From assembly GCA_964589175.1 (NCBI GenBank), contig CAZPRY010000009.1, positions 44,690-108,689 on the forward strand: a stretch of DNA of 64,000 bases, read 5' to 3'. The DNA comes from CAZPRY01 sp964589175 (GTDB lineage Bacteria; Fidelibacterota; UBA2242). Made by a program: the position numbers and the translations under genes. Under the pieces are notes generated by a model, which did not search any database, was not told where the DNA came from, and was given only the letters and a program-made list of their open reading frames with translations. The number at the start of each line of letters is the position of its first letter. Position 1 is the stretch's first letter. Positions 9,750 to 17,952 of the stretch are shown here, one piece after another.

Positions 9750-9812
9750 CTTCCCTTTTGGAAAAAGATCAAAAAGCAAATAAACTTCATAAAAATCGGC
9801 TTAAAAATCCCG

Positions 9813-9840
9813 AAAAGTGTTACCCTGGGGTAACACTTTT
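9813..9840. promoter_or_regulatory. Near-perfect 28-bp palindrome
   Basis: AAAAGTGTTACCC is followed by TG and then its exact inverse, giving a 13-bp stem. There is no long T-run beyond the four bases of the stem. It could be a bidirectional terminator or a dimeric repressor site. It lies in AT-rich sequence about 130 bp before a small ORF and 230 bp before the barrel gene. Confidence 0.5.
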
Positions 9841-9942
9841 GGCACCCCTCATTTTCATAAATTATTGTTTATTTCAAATCGGCTTTACAATGACGGAATT
9901 ATTATCTATTTTATTATTAACAACTGTACGAAAAGGTTACCG

Positions 9943-10041
9943 ATGAAACCGGAAAACCATCTATTTGCTAAATTCAGAAGGAAAAGAAGACTACTTGCAT
10001 TGCCGAAAAAAATAAATCGCTACTTTAAGGAAAATGATTAA
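9943..10041 (+). CDS. Possible small basic peptide
   Basis: A 32-codon frame starting MKPENHLFAKFRRKRR. It is strongly basic and unlike any family I know. The only coding support is an ATG, a weak purine-rich upstream stretch and its place 32 bp before the barrel gene. It may be a leader peptide or chance. Confidence 0.2.
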   Translation: MKPENHLFAKFRRKRRLLALPKKINRYFKEND

Positions 10042-10073
10042 TCAAGTGCATCAGAAATAAGAGGAAATGGATC

Positions 10074-10772
10074 GTGAGAAAAATAACTGTCTTGCTTGTA
10101 CTAGCTTTATTATTCCCAATTTTGTTACATGCGGAATGCCGGACCTATATTAACCTTGGCGCTAATTATTCCACTTTTCGAACGCAAGAAGGCGAAAGCA
10201 AACCTGGATTAAGTGTTGGAATTGGTAGAAGATATTACGCACCTTACAATTCTAAAAGTTTCTTAGGGGGGGAATTGAGTTTTAACGAGGAAAAGATTCT
10301 AGTTGAAAATATAACCTGGCCGATGGGTGAATACCGTCACTTTTCCGGAGTTATTACGGGCGACTATGATATAGACTTAAATTATTTTGATATCTCGCTT
10401 TATCTGGGCTACCGTTTAAAAATCCTGAAATCGTCAGATCTTGAATTCTCTGTAGGGCCTTCCTTATCAATACCTGTTGACAATAATACAAAAAGGACAG
10501 TAACAAAGGAGGAATTTTTCGAACAAGAAATTAGCGATTATGATTATGATTATTATCATTATGATGCCGACCCAGGACCGACGTTGATTCCATTTATGGA
10601 GAGAGGCATGGATCCTAACGCAGGTATAAACATGAAAATAACCTTGTGCTGGAATTATCTTCATTTTACTCTTGATCATTTTAGAGCGTTAACTACTACA
10701 AAAAAAATTATCGGCTTGACACTGTTCGATAAAATTGATTGGATGTCTCTGTTAATTGGGATCAGTTTTTAA
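10074..10772 (+). CDS. Small outer-membrane beta-barrel protein, unknown function
   Basis: A 232-residue protein with a clear signal peptide (MRKITVLLVLALLFPILLHA, cleavage before ECRTY). Alternating aromatic/polar strands follow (INLGANYSTF, FDISLYLGYRL) and the last segment ends MSLLIGISF with a terminal aromatic residue, as expected of an eight-stranded OMP_b-brl porin-like barrel. The start is GTG at 10074 behind GAGGAA (10061-10066). A loop around 150-165 is unusually rich in Asp and Tyr. Base composition is AT-rich compared with the upstream genes, which suggests acquisition. Confidence 0.6.
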   Translation: MRKITVLLVLALLFPILLHAECRTYINLGANYSTFRTQEGESKPGLSVGIGRRYYAPYNSKSFLGGELSFNEEKILVENITWPMGEYRHFSGVITGDYDIDLNYFDISLYLGYRLKILKSSDLEFSVGPSLSIPVDNNTKRTVTKEEFFEQEISDYDYDYYHYDADPGPTLIPFMERGMDPNAGINMKITLCWNYLHFTLDHFRALTTTKKIIGLTLFDKIDWMSLLIGISF

Positions 10773-10875
10773 TATTTATTCTTCGGTGTTATGTAATCGA
10801 ATGCTTTAAGTTTAGTAAACAATTATTAGTAATCTAGGAGTTAAAAATGAAAAAGTATCATTTAAGGACAAACTC

Positions 10876-11481
10876 ATGGCTGCCGGTCTCGATTGGACGT
10901 TGGTGGAAAGCCTGCCCGAGCGGGCCGGGGCGCTGCGCGAATCCGAGTCGCTCTGGTTCAAGATCCGCTTCAGCCGGGAGGAAGCTGAAAAGGAATGGCT
11001 GACCAAATCGCCGGCCGCCTATGAATTGCGCGACACCCTGCTGCACGACTTTCGCTTCGCTTTTCGCAATATACCCGAAATCGCCAACCGCGTTGCCGCT
11101 ATCGCCGAAGGCAGCGGTCATGCCGATATGATCCAGGACCTCAACGATCTTTCCGTACTGGGCAAGGCCAATCCCGAACCGCTGGCTGCAATCGGTTTCG
11201 ACGCTACCCTACTGGACACTGCCGCCGCTACCGCTGATGAAATGGCTACACTGTTATCCGAAGCGACCGTTGTCCGTGCCGACCGCAATATCGAGCGTAT
11301 CATCCGCGACAGGGCATATACCTATCTCAAACAGGCCCTGGATGAAATCCGCGCCTGCGGGCAGTATGTTTTCTGGCGTAATGAGGAACGTTACAAAGGC
11401 TATATCAGCTCCTACCATAAAAAAGAGCACAAAAAGGCCAAGAAGAGTCCCGACAACGGCATTGAAACAGCCAACTCGTAA
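10876..11481 (+). CDS. Conserved-looking hypothetical protein with a damaged start
   Basis: 201 codons from ATG 10876, with no ribosome-binding site before that ATG. A good start context (TAGGAG at 10835-10840, ATG 10847) lies 29 bp upstream but out of frame. Restoring one A in the AAAAA run right after that ATG would give an in-frame start, MKKVSFKDKLMAAGLDW. The gene is therefore either a one-base frameshift mutant, phase-variable, or mis-assembled. The protein is mostly helical, with a conserved-looking GQYVFWRNEERYKGY near residue 165 and a lysine-rich tail (KKEHKKAKK). I do not recognise the family. Confidence 0.55.
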   Translation: MAAGLDWTLVESLPERAGALRESESLWFKIRFSREEAEKEWLTKSPAAYELRDTLLHDFRFAFRNIPEIANRVAAIAEGSGHADMIQDLNDLSVLGKANPEPLAAIGFDATLLDTAAATADEMATLLSEATVVRADRNIERIIRDRAYTYLKQALDEIRACGQYVFWRNEERYKGYISSYHKKEHKKAKKSPDNGIETANS

Positions 11482-11560
11482 CTTATTGGCGAGCATAACG
11501 ACCTTTTTGACCCCCTGCCGGATTTGAGGCCTTCCCGGCATGAAACTTTATTCCCATATC

Positions 11561-11806
11561 CGCCGGGGAGGCATAAAACGCGCCGGGAATAACTCATTTT
11601 TCGCCGGGAGGCTCTCATCTTTACCAGGAACCGCTGATTTTCCACCGGGAGATTTTTAAAATCGCCGGGAAGTTCCGATTTTCTGCCGGGGAACAGTAAA
11701 AGACAGCGGGAATCGCTGAATTTTGCCCGGGAGTTTCATAAAATCACCGGGAAGTGCTGAAATTATCTCGGGGAGATTATAACGAAATCTATTCCATGGA
11801 TTTTCT
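11561..11806. repeat. Tandem array, 41-bp unit built of 20- and 21-bp halves
   Basis: The core C(G/A)CCGGGA recurs at 11561, 11581, 11602, 11622, 11643, 11663, 11684, 11704, 11725, 11745 and 11766, so spacings alternate 20, 21, 20, 21 without a break. Another copy at 11806 leaves one degenerate half between. Odd halves have a GAG after the core and end in ATAAAA-like bases. Even halves have AA after the core and end in CTGATTTT-like bases. The unit is thus a 41-bp pseudo-dimer repeated six times, each half spanning about two DNA turns. Units have diverged but the phase is kept. It is not coding (41 is not a multiple of three). Confidence 0.8.
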
Positions 11807-11858
11807 GCCGGGATCAATGATCCGCTCCGGCGCTGAGCACCGAAGCGAGAGAAAACGG

Positions 11859-11932
11859 AAACCCGGTTGGCCCGATGGAAAAGCTTTTCCCCAGTATCTA
11901 TGATCCCTCACGTCGGGCTGAAACCGGGTTTT
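11859..11932. repeat. Nested stem-loop / possible terminator
   Basis: AAACCCGGTT (11859-11868) pairs with AACCGGGTTT (11922-11931), then GCCCGA pairs with TCGGGC. Inside the loop is a perfect 14-bp palindrome GGAAAAGCTTTTCC (11877-11890). The outer stem ends in a short T run. It could act as a terminator between the upstream + gene and plsC on the minus strand, or as a structured element. Confidence 0.45.
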
Positions 11933-11945
11933 GCGCTTTCGCCTA

Positions 11946-12043
11946 CCAGCGGTAGATGAAGCCGTACTGCAACCACTCTTGATCGCATATCATGTTACAG
12001 CGTCTTGCCTAAAAGCAGACAAACAAGAGTGTTTGTCTTACGT
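11946..12043 (+). repeat. Two-hairpin dispersed element, copy B
   Basis: Diverged copy of the element at 9652-9749, sharing CCAGCGG.AGATGA..CCGTA.TGCAA.CACTC.TG and the end TTACGT. Its terminal hairpin (AGACAAACA, loop AGAG, TGTTTGTCT) has a different sequence from copy A yet pairs perfectly. The first hairpin is mostly lost. The element touches the plsC stop codon. Confidence 0.6.
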
Positions 12044-12831
12044 TACGTGCTGATATAATTCTCACGCACGATTTGGTAGATTCGCGCGGATACGTCGCGG
12101 GTTTGTTGAATCCAGTCCTCGGCCAGCGGCTCAGTGAATATAGGGTGAGCCACGATCTCAACAACCATCCGTTTCAATTTCAGAAATCTCCAGAAATGAT
12201 CGACGAAACCCATATCGCCATACCAGCAAACCCGGTCGCGATTGGCATCCCCGAAAGGCTCACCGTCTACGGTCAGATACCGGATCGTGATCGGCAATAT
12301 CGGAACTCCGGCCCGGAACGGGCAGGTGAAGATGGTTTTCTTGAACGGCAGCACATCGCGGCCGTCCGTGCTGGTGCCTTCGGGAAAGATCACGATATTG
12401 AATCCCTGCTGGAAACGTTTCACGATCTGGCGGATATAAGGCCGGTCCGCCTTGCCGCGGATCGAACGATCGACGAAAACCGTGCCCAGCATCCAGGCCA
12501 CGGCGCCGACCAGCGGCCAGTACTTCACGTCGTGCCGGCCGACAAACACCAACGGGAAATGGTAGCCGACAAATAGGATATCCAGGTAACTCAAATGATT
12601 ACCGATAATACAGTAGGGTCCCTTTTCAGGTATGTTTTCCCGGCCGCGGAGCCGGATTTCCACGCCCAGAACAAATGCGTACAATCGCGCCCAGAATGGA
12701 ACCTGCGGTACCAGGACCCGCAGCCGATTGCGGTTGCCGAAAGGCAACATCAGAAGCGAGATTACGGCTTCATAAAGAAGAAGAATGATCGTGATTGTCA
12801 GAAACAAAATCGATTTTATAAATGCCCGCAT
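12043..12831 (-). CDS. plsC: 1-acyl-sn-glycerol-3-phosphate acyltransferase
   Basis: Makes phosphatidic acid by acylating lysophosphatidate at the inner membrane. An N-terminal membrane segment (IKSILFLTITIILLLYEAVI) precedes the acyltransferase domain. The catalytic HX4D motif is NHLSYLD (near residue 80), and the glycerophosphate-binding FPEGT motif is near 150. The FLHX-type third motif is replaced by PILPITIRY. At 262 residues it is family-typical. It stands alone on the minus strand, with about 560 bp of repeat-rich sequence beyond its 3' end. Confidence 0.9.
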   Translation of the reverse strand: MRAFIKSILFLTITIILLLYEAVISLLMLPFGNRNRLRVLVPQVPFWARLYAFVLGVEIRLRGRENIPEKGPYCIIGNHLSYLDILFVGYHFPLVFVGRHDVKYWPLVGAVAWMLGTVFVDRSIRGKADRPYIRQIVKRFQQGFNIVIFPEGTSTDGRDVLPFKKTIFTCPFRAGVPILPITIRYLTVDGEPFGDANRDRVCWYGDMGFVDHFWRFLKLKRMVVEIVAHPIFTEPLAEDWIQQTRDVSARIYQIVRENYIST

Positions 12832-13027
12832 CGTTTAATCCTGTTTCCTGGTTGATTTGATATGCCGATCTGCGTCGATAACACATCACAAATATAATTA
12901 CTTCTCCCGGAAACACCACATACTTTATAACAGTCAAATACCGCAGAGAAATCGACCCGGTGTATTTTTCTTTCATTCATCTGCCAAAAGAAACCATGCC
13001 ATTTGCGGGATTCTCCGCAAAAATAAA

Positions 13028-13052
13028 AGGGCGTCCCTCGATGAGACGCCCT
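13028..13052 (-). terminator. Rho-independent terminator of htpG
   Basis: Read on the minus strand, AGGGCGTC pairs with GACGCCCT around a 9-base loop and is followed by TTTTATTTTT. It starts 27 bp after the htpG stop codon. Confidence 0.85.
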
Positions 13053-13078
13053 GTGCTTCTATCTCTTGTTCTTATTGT

Positions 13079-14944
13079 TTAGGAGGTCGCCTTCTCCAAC
13101 AATTCATTCATACGCTGAATAAATTCCGCCGGGTTCTCCAGATCGCCGTCGATCAACAGCGCCGATTCGTACAATTGCAGGATCGATTTGCGTAAAAGCG
13201 GATCGGCACTATCACCCAGGTTAAGGCGCGATAAATTGCGGATAACCGGGTGATTGGGATTGATTTCCAGGATCTTCTTTTGCGGATTGACCTCCTGGTT
13301 CATCATCTTCATCATGCGCACCATCTGCGGATCGAGCCCGTCTTTGGCTACCACCAACGTCACCGGCGATTCCACCAGGCGTCTGGATTCCTTGACTTCT
13401 TCAACTTTATCGCCCAGGGTCTCCTTGAATACCGCAATCAGCGACTTCAGGGCCTTTTTCTCGACGGCCTCTTCCCCATCCTTCTGATCCTCTTTGATAT
13501 CGAGATCGGCTTTATCGATGGATTTGATTTTCTTCTTTTCAAATTCATCGATATAGGGAACCACAAAAGTATCCACCGGATCGGTCAGCAGCAGCACTTC
13601 GATGCCGTTCTTGCTAAAATACTCCAGGTTGGGGTTCTTCTCGATCACAGCCCGGCTCTCGCCCGTCATGTAATAAATCTCTTTCTGGTCTTCCTTCATT
13701 CCGGCAGCATATTCATCCAGCGAAGTATACTCGCCTTTTGCCTTGCGGGTCGACTCGAAGCGCAGCAGTTTGACGATTTTATCCTTGTTGGCGAAATCGG
13801 TATTCACGCCGGTCTTAAATATCGGCCCGAATTGCTTATAAAATCTCTCGTACTTGCCCGGATCGTTTTTAGCCCACTCCTCGAACATCCCGAGCACTTT
13901 CGAAGTCAGCAGGTTTTTGATTTTGGCCATCACCGGACTGTGCTGCGTTACTTCGCGGGAGATATTCAACGGCAGGTCTTCGGTGTCCACGACGCCCTTG
14001 ATAAACTTCAGATATTCCGGCAGCAAATCCTTGCAGTCCCCCTGGATGAAAACGCGATTGGCATAGAGGTGCACGCCGTGCTCGTAACTCTCATAGAACA
14101 GGTTGAACGGCGCTTTTTCCGGGATAAACAGCAGCGCCTTGAAATTCACGGCCCCCTCGATGGATAACGGCAGGTAACCCAGCGGTGGGGCATATTCGCT
14201 GGCTACAAATTTATAGAACTCATTGAGTTCATCCTCTTTCAGATCGTCTTTGGGCTTGCGCCACAGGGCTTCGATTTTGTTGATCTTTTCCTTGCCTAAT
14301 GAGATCGGGAAATCGACAAAATTGGAGTATTTTTCGATAATCGAACGAATCCGGTACTCTTCGGCGAAATCTTTCTGTTCGTCTTTCAGCCGGAAACTGA
14401 TTTTTGTGCCGCGCTGTTTGCGTTCAATTTCCTCGATCGTAAAAGAGCCCTGACCGTCCGAGCGCCAGCGATAGGCTTTCGAATCGGGCGAGGCCTGCCG
14501 GGTCTCGATAACGGCCTCGTCCGTAACCATAAAAACGGAGTAAAAGCCCACGCCGAATTGACCGATCAGATCGCCGTTCGGCTTCTTGCCCTCTTTCTGG
14601 ATCTGTTCCAGGAAATTCAGCGTCCCGGAATTGGCAACGGTACCGATATTCTGAATCAGTTCCTCTTTCGTCATTCCGATGCCGCTGTCCTCAATTGAGA
14701 ACAGCTGCTTGTCCTTATCGACTTCGATTATGATTTTCAGCTCCGCATCGGGATCGAGTACATCCTTATCCGTGAGCTGTAAAAAACGCTGTTTATTGAG
14801 CGCATCCGAAGCGTTGGAGATCAGTTCCCGAAGGAAAACCTCGGGATGCGTGTAGAGCGAATGGGCAATCAGCTGCAACAGTTGCGACAGTTCCGCTTTG
14901 AATTTGTAGGTTTTCTTGCTTTCTTTTTTGATTTCTTCAGACAT
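13079..14944 (-). CDS. htpG: Chaperone protein HtpG (Hsp90)
   Basis: ATP-dependent cytoplasmic chaperone of 621 residues. The N-terminal GHKL ATPase shows ELISNASDAL, DSGIGM and GQFGVGFYS. Middle-domain (PLNISREVTQ) and C-terminal dimerisation sequences follow in order. The ATG at 14944 (MSEEIKKE) is chosen over upstream in-frame codons because AAGGAG precedes it at a good distance and because the extension upstream has no Hsp90 similarity. It has its own terminator and lies apart from the operon to its right. Confidence 0.97.
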   Translation of the reverse strand: MSEEIKKESKKTYKFKAELSQLLQLIAHSLYTHPEVFLRELISNASDALNKQRFLQLTDKDVLDPDAELKIIIEVDKDKQLFSIEDSGIGMTKEELIQNIGTVANSGTLNFLEQIQKEGKKPNGDLIGQFGVGFYSVFMVTDEAVIETRQASPDSKAYRWRSDGQGSFTIEEIERKQRGTKISFRLKDEQKDFAEEYRIRSIIEKYSNFVDFPISLGKEKINKIEALWRKPKDDLKEDELNEFYKFVASEYAPPLGYLPLSIEGAVNFKALLFIPEKAPFNLFYESYEHGVHLYANRVFIQGDCKDLLPEYLKFIKGVVDTEDLPLNISREVTQHSPVMAKIKNLLTSKVLGMFEEWAKNDPGKYERFYKQFGPIFKTGVNTDFANKDKIVKLLRFESTRKAKGEYTSLDEYAAGMKEDQKEIYYMTGESRAVIEKNPNLEYFSKNGIEVLLLTDPVDTFVVPYIDEFEKKKIKSIDKADLDIKEDQKDGEEAVEKKALKSLIAVFKETLGDKVEEVKESRRLVESPVTLVVAKDGLDPQMVRMMKMMNQEVNPQKKILEINPNHPVIRNLSRLNLGDSADPLLRKSILQLYESALLIDGDLENPAEFIQRMNELLEKATS

Positions 14945-15075
14945 CAAAATTCTCCTTCTTAACAATTCATTCGAATTTCGGTTTTTACAAATCGGCCGGA
15001 CTATAACGAATATCATGCCAGAAAACAAAATCAGACAGATTGACACAAGGCCAACGGCCGCGCAAAAAGGAAGAA

Positions 15076-15099
15076 CCTCCCGGTCTGTGAACCGGAAGG
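15076..15099 (-). terminator. Terminator of the acp-acd-nagB-DUF4954 unit
   Basis: On the minus strand CCTTCCGGT pairs with ACCGGGAGG (one G-T pair) around TCACAG, followed by TTCTTCCTTTTT. It begins 27 bp after the stop of the DUF4954 gene. Confidence 0.75.
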
Positions 15100-15125
15100 C
15101 CCTCTCATTTATTTTGAAGTACTTA

Positions 15126-17111
15126 TTACGAAAGTGTTTGCAGAAATGCGTTCAGGGCGTCGGCGGTAACCCGGGCGGCTGCGATTTCTTCTTTCAAACC
15201 GTTGGCGAAGCTATTGTTCTCCAGCGTTCCGCGAATGGCCTCAAAATCGGCATTGCGCACTGCATCGTCACCATCGATTCCGAAACCGATCTTGCTGCTG
15301 TTATCGAATTCCTTCGAAGCATCGTTCAGAATCATGTTGTTGAACTTGGCCCGTGTGACAGCCCAATCCTGCACGAGCGAAACCAGCTGTTCTGTCCGCA
15401 CTTTTTCAAGATCGATACCGATCTCCTTCTCGATCAGTTTGCGGCACCACGCCCAGGATTTCCCGGAATATTGCTGGTACATTTCCAGCAGTCCGGAACT
15501 CAGTTCCTGCAGTGTGGAAATCCGTCCGGTACGAAGCGTACTTTGCAAAGTTTCCACATCTTCCTGCGGGGTCAGCATTCCGGCCAGATCGACCCACGCA
15601 TCGCCGACAACCGTCCGATTATCGACAAGTTTTTCCAGCAGTTTCGGTAAAGATGTTTCGGACTGCAGCTGCTGCAGTCGATCAACGAGGTTCTGTCCGA
15701 GGTAGATTTTCAGGGCCGTTTTGTAAAACTTGATCCCGCTGCGCAGCAACAGGCGCTTTATTTGCAGACCTTTATAAAAAACATACTCCTGATCGGGGGA
15801 GGCCTTCTCGCGCAGGTTTTCCAACACTTCAATACCCCTGAGAATTTTAGCCATGATGTAAGGGCTGAAGAGATCGAAATGGATCAAATCGTACTTACAG
15901 GCATCTTTGCGCCGGTCGCGTTTGGGCCATTTGACGCTGTCGCGGCGGGTGCCGACCGTGAAAAGGTTCATCGCCGGCGTCAGTACGGTTTTGCCCTCTT
16001 CTTCCGTGATGTAGGAAAACGGGAATTCGGAGGCATCGAAGTTGATGTAGTGCTTTCCGGTCACGACCGAAAAAGCGCCCACCCGGCTTGGCCAGAGCAT
16101 ATACGAGAACGATCCGGTTTTTGAGCCGCGTTCCAGGATTCCCTGGTGCAGCGGGCCGAGTTTATACATGTGGTTGCTCTGGTTCGACCCGCTGCCGGCA
16201 TTGAAGAAGGAGAACAAGCCGGCGATCAGCAGCGTAGACTTGTGATGCGTTACGGTATAGGGACCGGCGAAAAGACCAACGGCCTCACCATGGAAACCTT
16301 CGCAATTGGCAAAGAAAGCCGAATTTTCAGCCGAATACTGCTTCCCGATACGCACACCCTGGCCTACGAAACACTTATCGAGCAGGGCGCCGCTGTCCAC
16401 TTTGCTGCCCGATTGAATGATGAAATGCCGTGCGATGACGCCGTCACCGATCACGCTCGGATCGGCGGCGCTGCTCAAGACACTGCCATCTTCGAGGTCG
16501 ACAGCACCTGAAATCACAGCATTCTCGCCAATCCGGACATTGCGGATTGTCGTGCAGTTCAGGATCCGGGCGCCCTTCGCAACCGTCCCCGTAATACCCT
16601 TTTGAGTTTCGACGTAAACGTCAATCATTTTCTTCAGATTGTCGATCATGGCGGCATCATGGCGATAGAGCACCATCAGGTAGGCTACCTGAGCCGAGAG
16701 GCTGTCGAAAATGAGCAACTCGCGCCCGCCGCCCTCATTCAGGACTTCCAGTTCGGTTCCGTTTCCGAAAGCAGTTGCGCCGTTGACTTCCATCGAAGCC
16801 ACGTTCTCAATCGCGACATTCTCTTCGATATTGTAATTCGAAAGGAAACCGACGTTGGAAATCAGAATCCGGTCGTCGATGGTTACATTGTGCAGCCACG
16901 CATTGAATATTCCGGCCGGCCGTCTGCAGCCCGGACTGGTTTCAAGCTCGCCGTCCAGCGTACCGATCAGCACCTTTCCGTAAAAACGCACGTTACGGAC
17001 ACGCTCGGGGAGGAAGCCGTCTTTAACCAGGACGGTCGCCCAATCCTCTGCAAAGCAGCCCTGACTCAGCAGGGCTGTGATTTCATTTTGGTTGATTTTA
17101 CGAAACTCCAT
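15126..17111 (-). CDS. DUF4954 family protein (hexapeptide-repeat left-handed helix)
   Basis: A 661-residue protein of a family common in Bacteroidota and relatives. Residues about 60-330 consist of imperfect hexapeptide turns (for example VTIDDRILISNVG, RIGENAVISGAVDLEDGSVL), the left-handed beta helix of sugar-nucleotide acyltransferases and pyrophosphorylases. A helical C-terminal third follows. No catalytic assignment is established. ATG 17111 has AAGGGG seven bases upstream and is preferred to ATG 17117. It follows nagB by 11 bp in the same unit, so an amino-sugar or UDP-sugar role is plausible but unproven. Confidence 0.8.
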   Translation of the reverse strand: MEFRKINQNEITALLSQGCFAEDWATVLVKDGFLPERVRNVRFYGKVLIGTLDGELETSPGCRRPAGIFNAWLHNVTIDDRILISNVGFLSNYNIEENVAIENVASMEVNGATAFGNGTELEVLNEGGGRELLIFDSLSAQVAYLMVLYRHDAAMIDNLKKMIDVYVETQKGITGTVAKGARILNCTTIRNVRIGENAVISGAVDLEDGSVLSSAADPSVIGDGVIARHFIIQSGSKVDSGALLDKCFVGQGVRIGKQYSAENSAFFANCEGFHGEAVGLFAGPYTVTHHKSTLLIAGLFSFFNAGSGSNQSNHMYKLGPLHQGILERGSKTGSFSYMLWPSRVGAFSVVTGKHYINFDASEFPFSYITEEEGKTVLTPAMNLFTVGTRRDSVKWPKRDRRKDACKYDLIHFDLFSPYIMAKILRGIEVLENLREKASPDQEYVFYKGLQIKRLLLRSGIKFYKTALKIYLGQNLVDRLQQLQSETSLPKLLEKLVDNRTVVGDAWVDLAGMLTPQEDVETLQSTLRTGRISTLQELSSGLLEMYQQYSGKSWAWCRKLIEKEIGIDLEKVRTEQLVSLVQDWAVTRAKFNNMILNDASKEFDNSSKIGFGIDGDDAVRNADFEAIRGTLENNSFANGLKEEIAAARVTADALNAFLQTLS

Positions 17112-17122
17112 GAACATTCCCC

Positions 17123-17932
17123 TTACACTTTGGGCAGGTGTGCGAGTGCCTCTTTCTCGATATCCTTGAAATACTTGACCGTACCAACCTTGAGTTCCAT
17201 CGTCGATTCATCGTCACAGACGATGATTCCATGCGGATGCAGTTGCAGCATGGAGACCGTCCACATGTGGTTGACACCATCTTCCACAACTTTCTTCAAA
17301 GCGCGGGCTTTCTTATAACTATTGACGATGATCAGAACCTGGCGGGCGTCCATGACGGTACCGACACCTACGGTCAGAGCTGTTTTCGGGACTTTGTTAA
17401 TGTCGTTTTCGAAAAAGCGCGAATTCGCTACGAGCGTATCGTAGGTCAGCGTTTTGATACGTGTGCGCGAGGAAAGCGAAGAACCGGGTTCGTTAAACGC
17501 GATATGACCGTCGGGCCCGATACCGCCCAGAAACAGATCGATACCGCCCGCCTTTTTGATTCTCGCTTCGTAACCCAGGCATTCTTCATCCAGGTCTTTG
17601 GCATTGCCGTTCAGAATATTGACGTTTTCTTCCGGAACGTCGACATGGCTGAAGAGGTGGTGCCACATAAAGTGGTGATAACTTTCCGGATGTTGTTCGG
17701 AGATTCCGACATATTCATCCATGTTGAAGGTGACTACATTCTTAAAGGATACTTTCCCTTCCTCGTAAAGACTGACGAGCTCTTTATAGGTTCCGATAGG
17801 CGATGAGCCGGTCGGTAATCCAAGCACATACGGTTTATCAGGAGTCGGATTCGCCTTGTTGATTTTGGCGGCGACATAATGGGCGGTCCACTTGCTCAAT
17901 ATCAGATAATTGTCATGAATTAGAATTCGCAT
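17123..17932 (-). CDS. nagB: Glucosamine-6-phosphate deaminase
   Basis: Converts glucosamine-6-phosphate to fructose-6-phosphate and ammonia. The active-site segments are intact: LGLPTGSSP (phosphate binding), FNMDEYVG with the catalytic Asp near residue 71, and GGIGPDGHIAFNEPGSS with the ring-opening His and its Glu partner. Length (269) equals the family norm. It is the third gene of a minus-strand unit (acp, acd, nagB, DUF4954) and links amino-sugar catabolism to glycolysis. The upstream GAGGGAGAA supports ATG 17932. Confidence 0.97.
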   Translation of the reverse strand: MRILIHDNYLILSKWTAHYVAAKINKANPTPDKPYVLGLPTGSSPIGTYKELVSLYEEGKVSFKNVVTFNMDEYVGISEQHPESYHHFMWHHLFSHVDVPEENVNILNGNAKDLDEECLGYEARIKKAGGIDLFLGGIGPDGHIAFNEPGSSLSSRTRIKTLTYDTLVANSRFFENDINKVPKTALTVGVGTVMDARQVLIIVNSYKKARALKKVVEDGVNHMWTVSMLQLHPHGIIVCDDESTMELKVGTVKYFKDIEKEALAHLPKV

Positions 17933-17952
17933 TTCAGTTCTCCCTCTTGTTA

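Noticed and set aside
10467..10679. 70-codon minus-strand frame rich in Ile inside the barrel gene
   Set aside because: It comes from an Asp/Tyr-rich coding stretch read backwards; no start signal.
11561..11806. CRISPR array
   Set aside because: Halves are 20-21 bp with no constant repeat plus unique spacer pattern, and no cas genes are present.
13250..14167. 305-codon plus-strand frame inside htpG
   Set aside because: Antisense shadow of a highly conserved Hsp90 gene.
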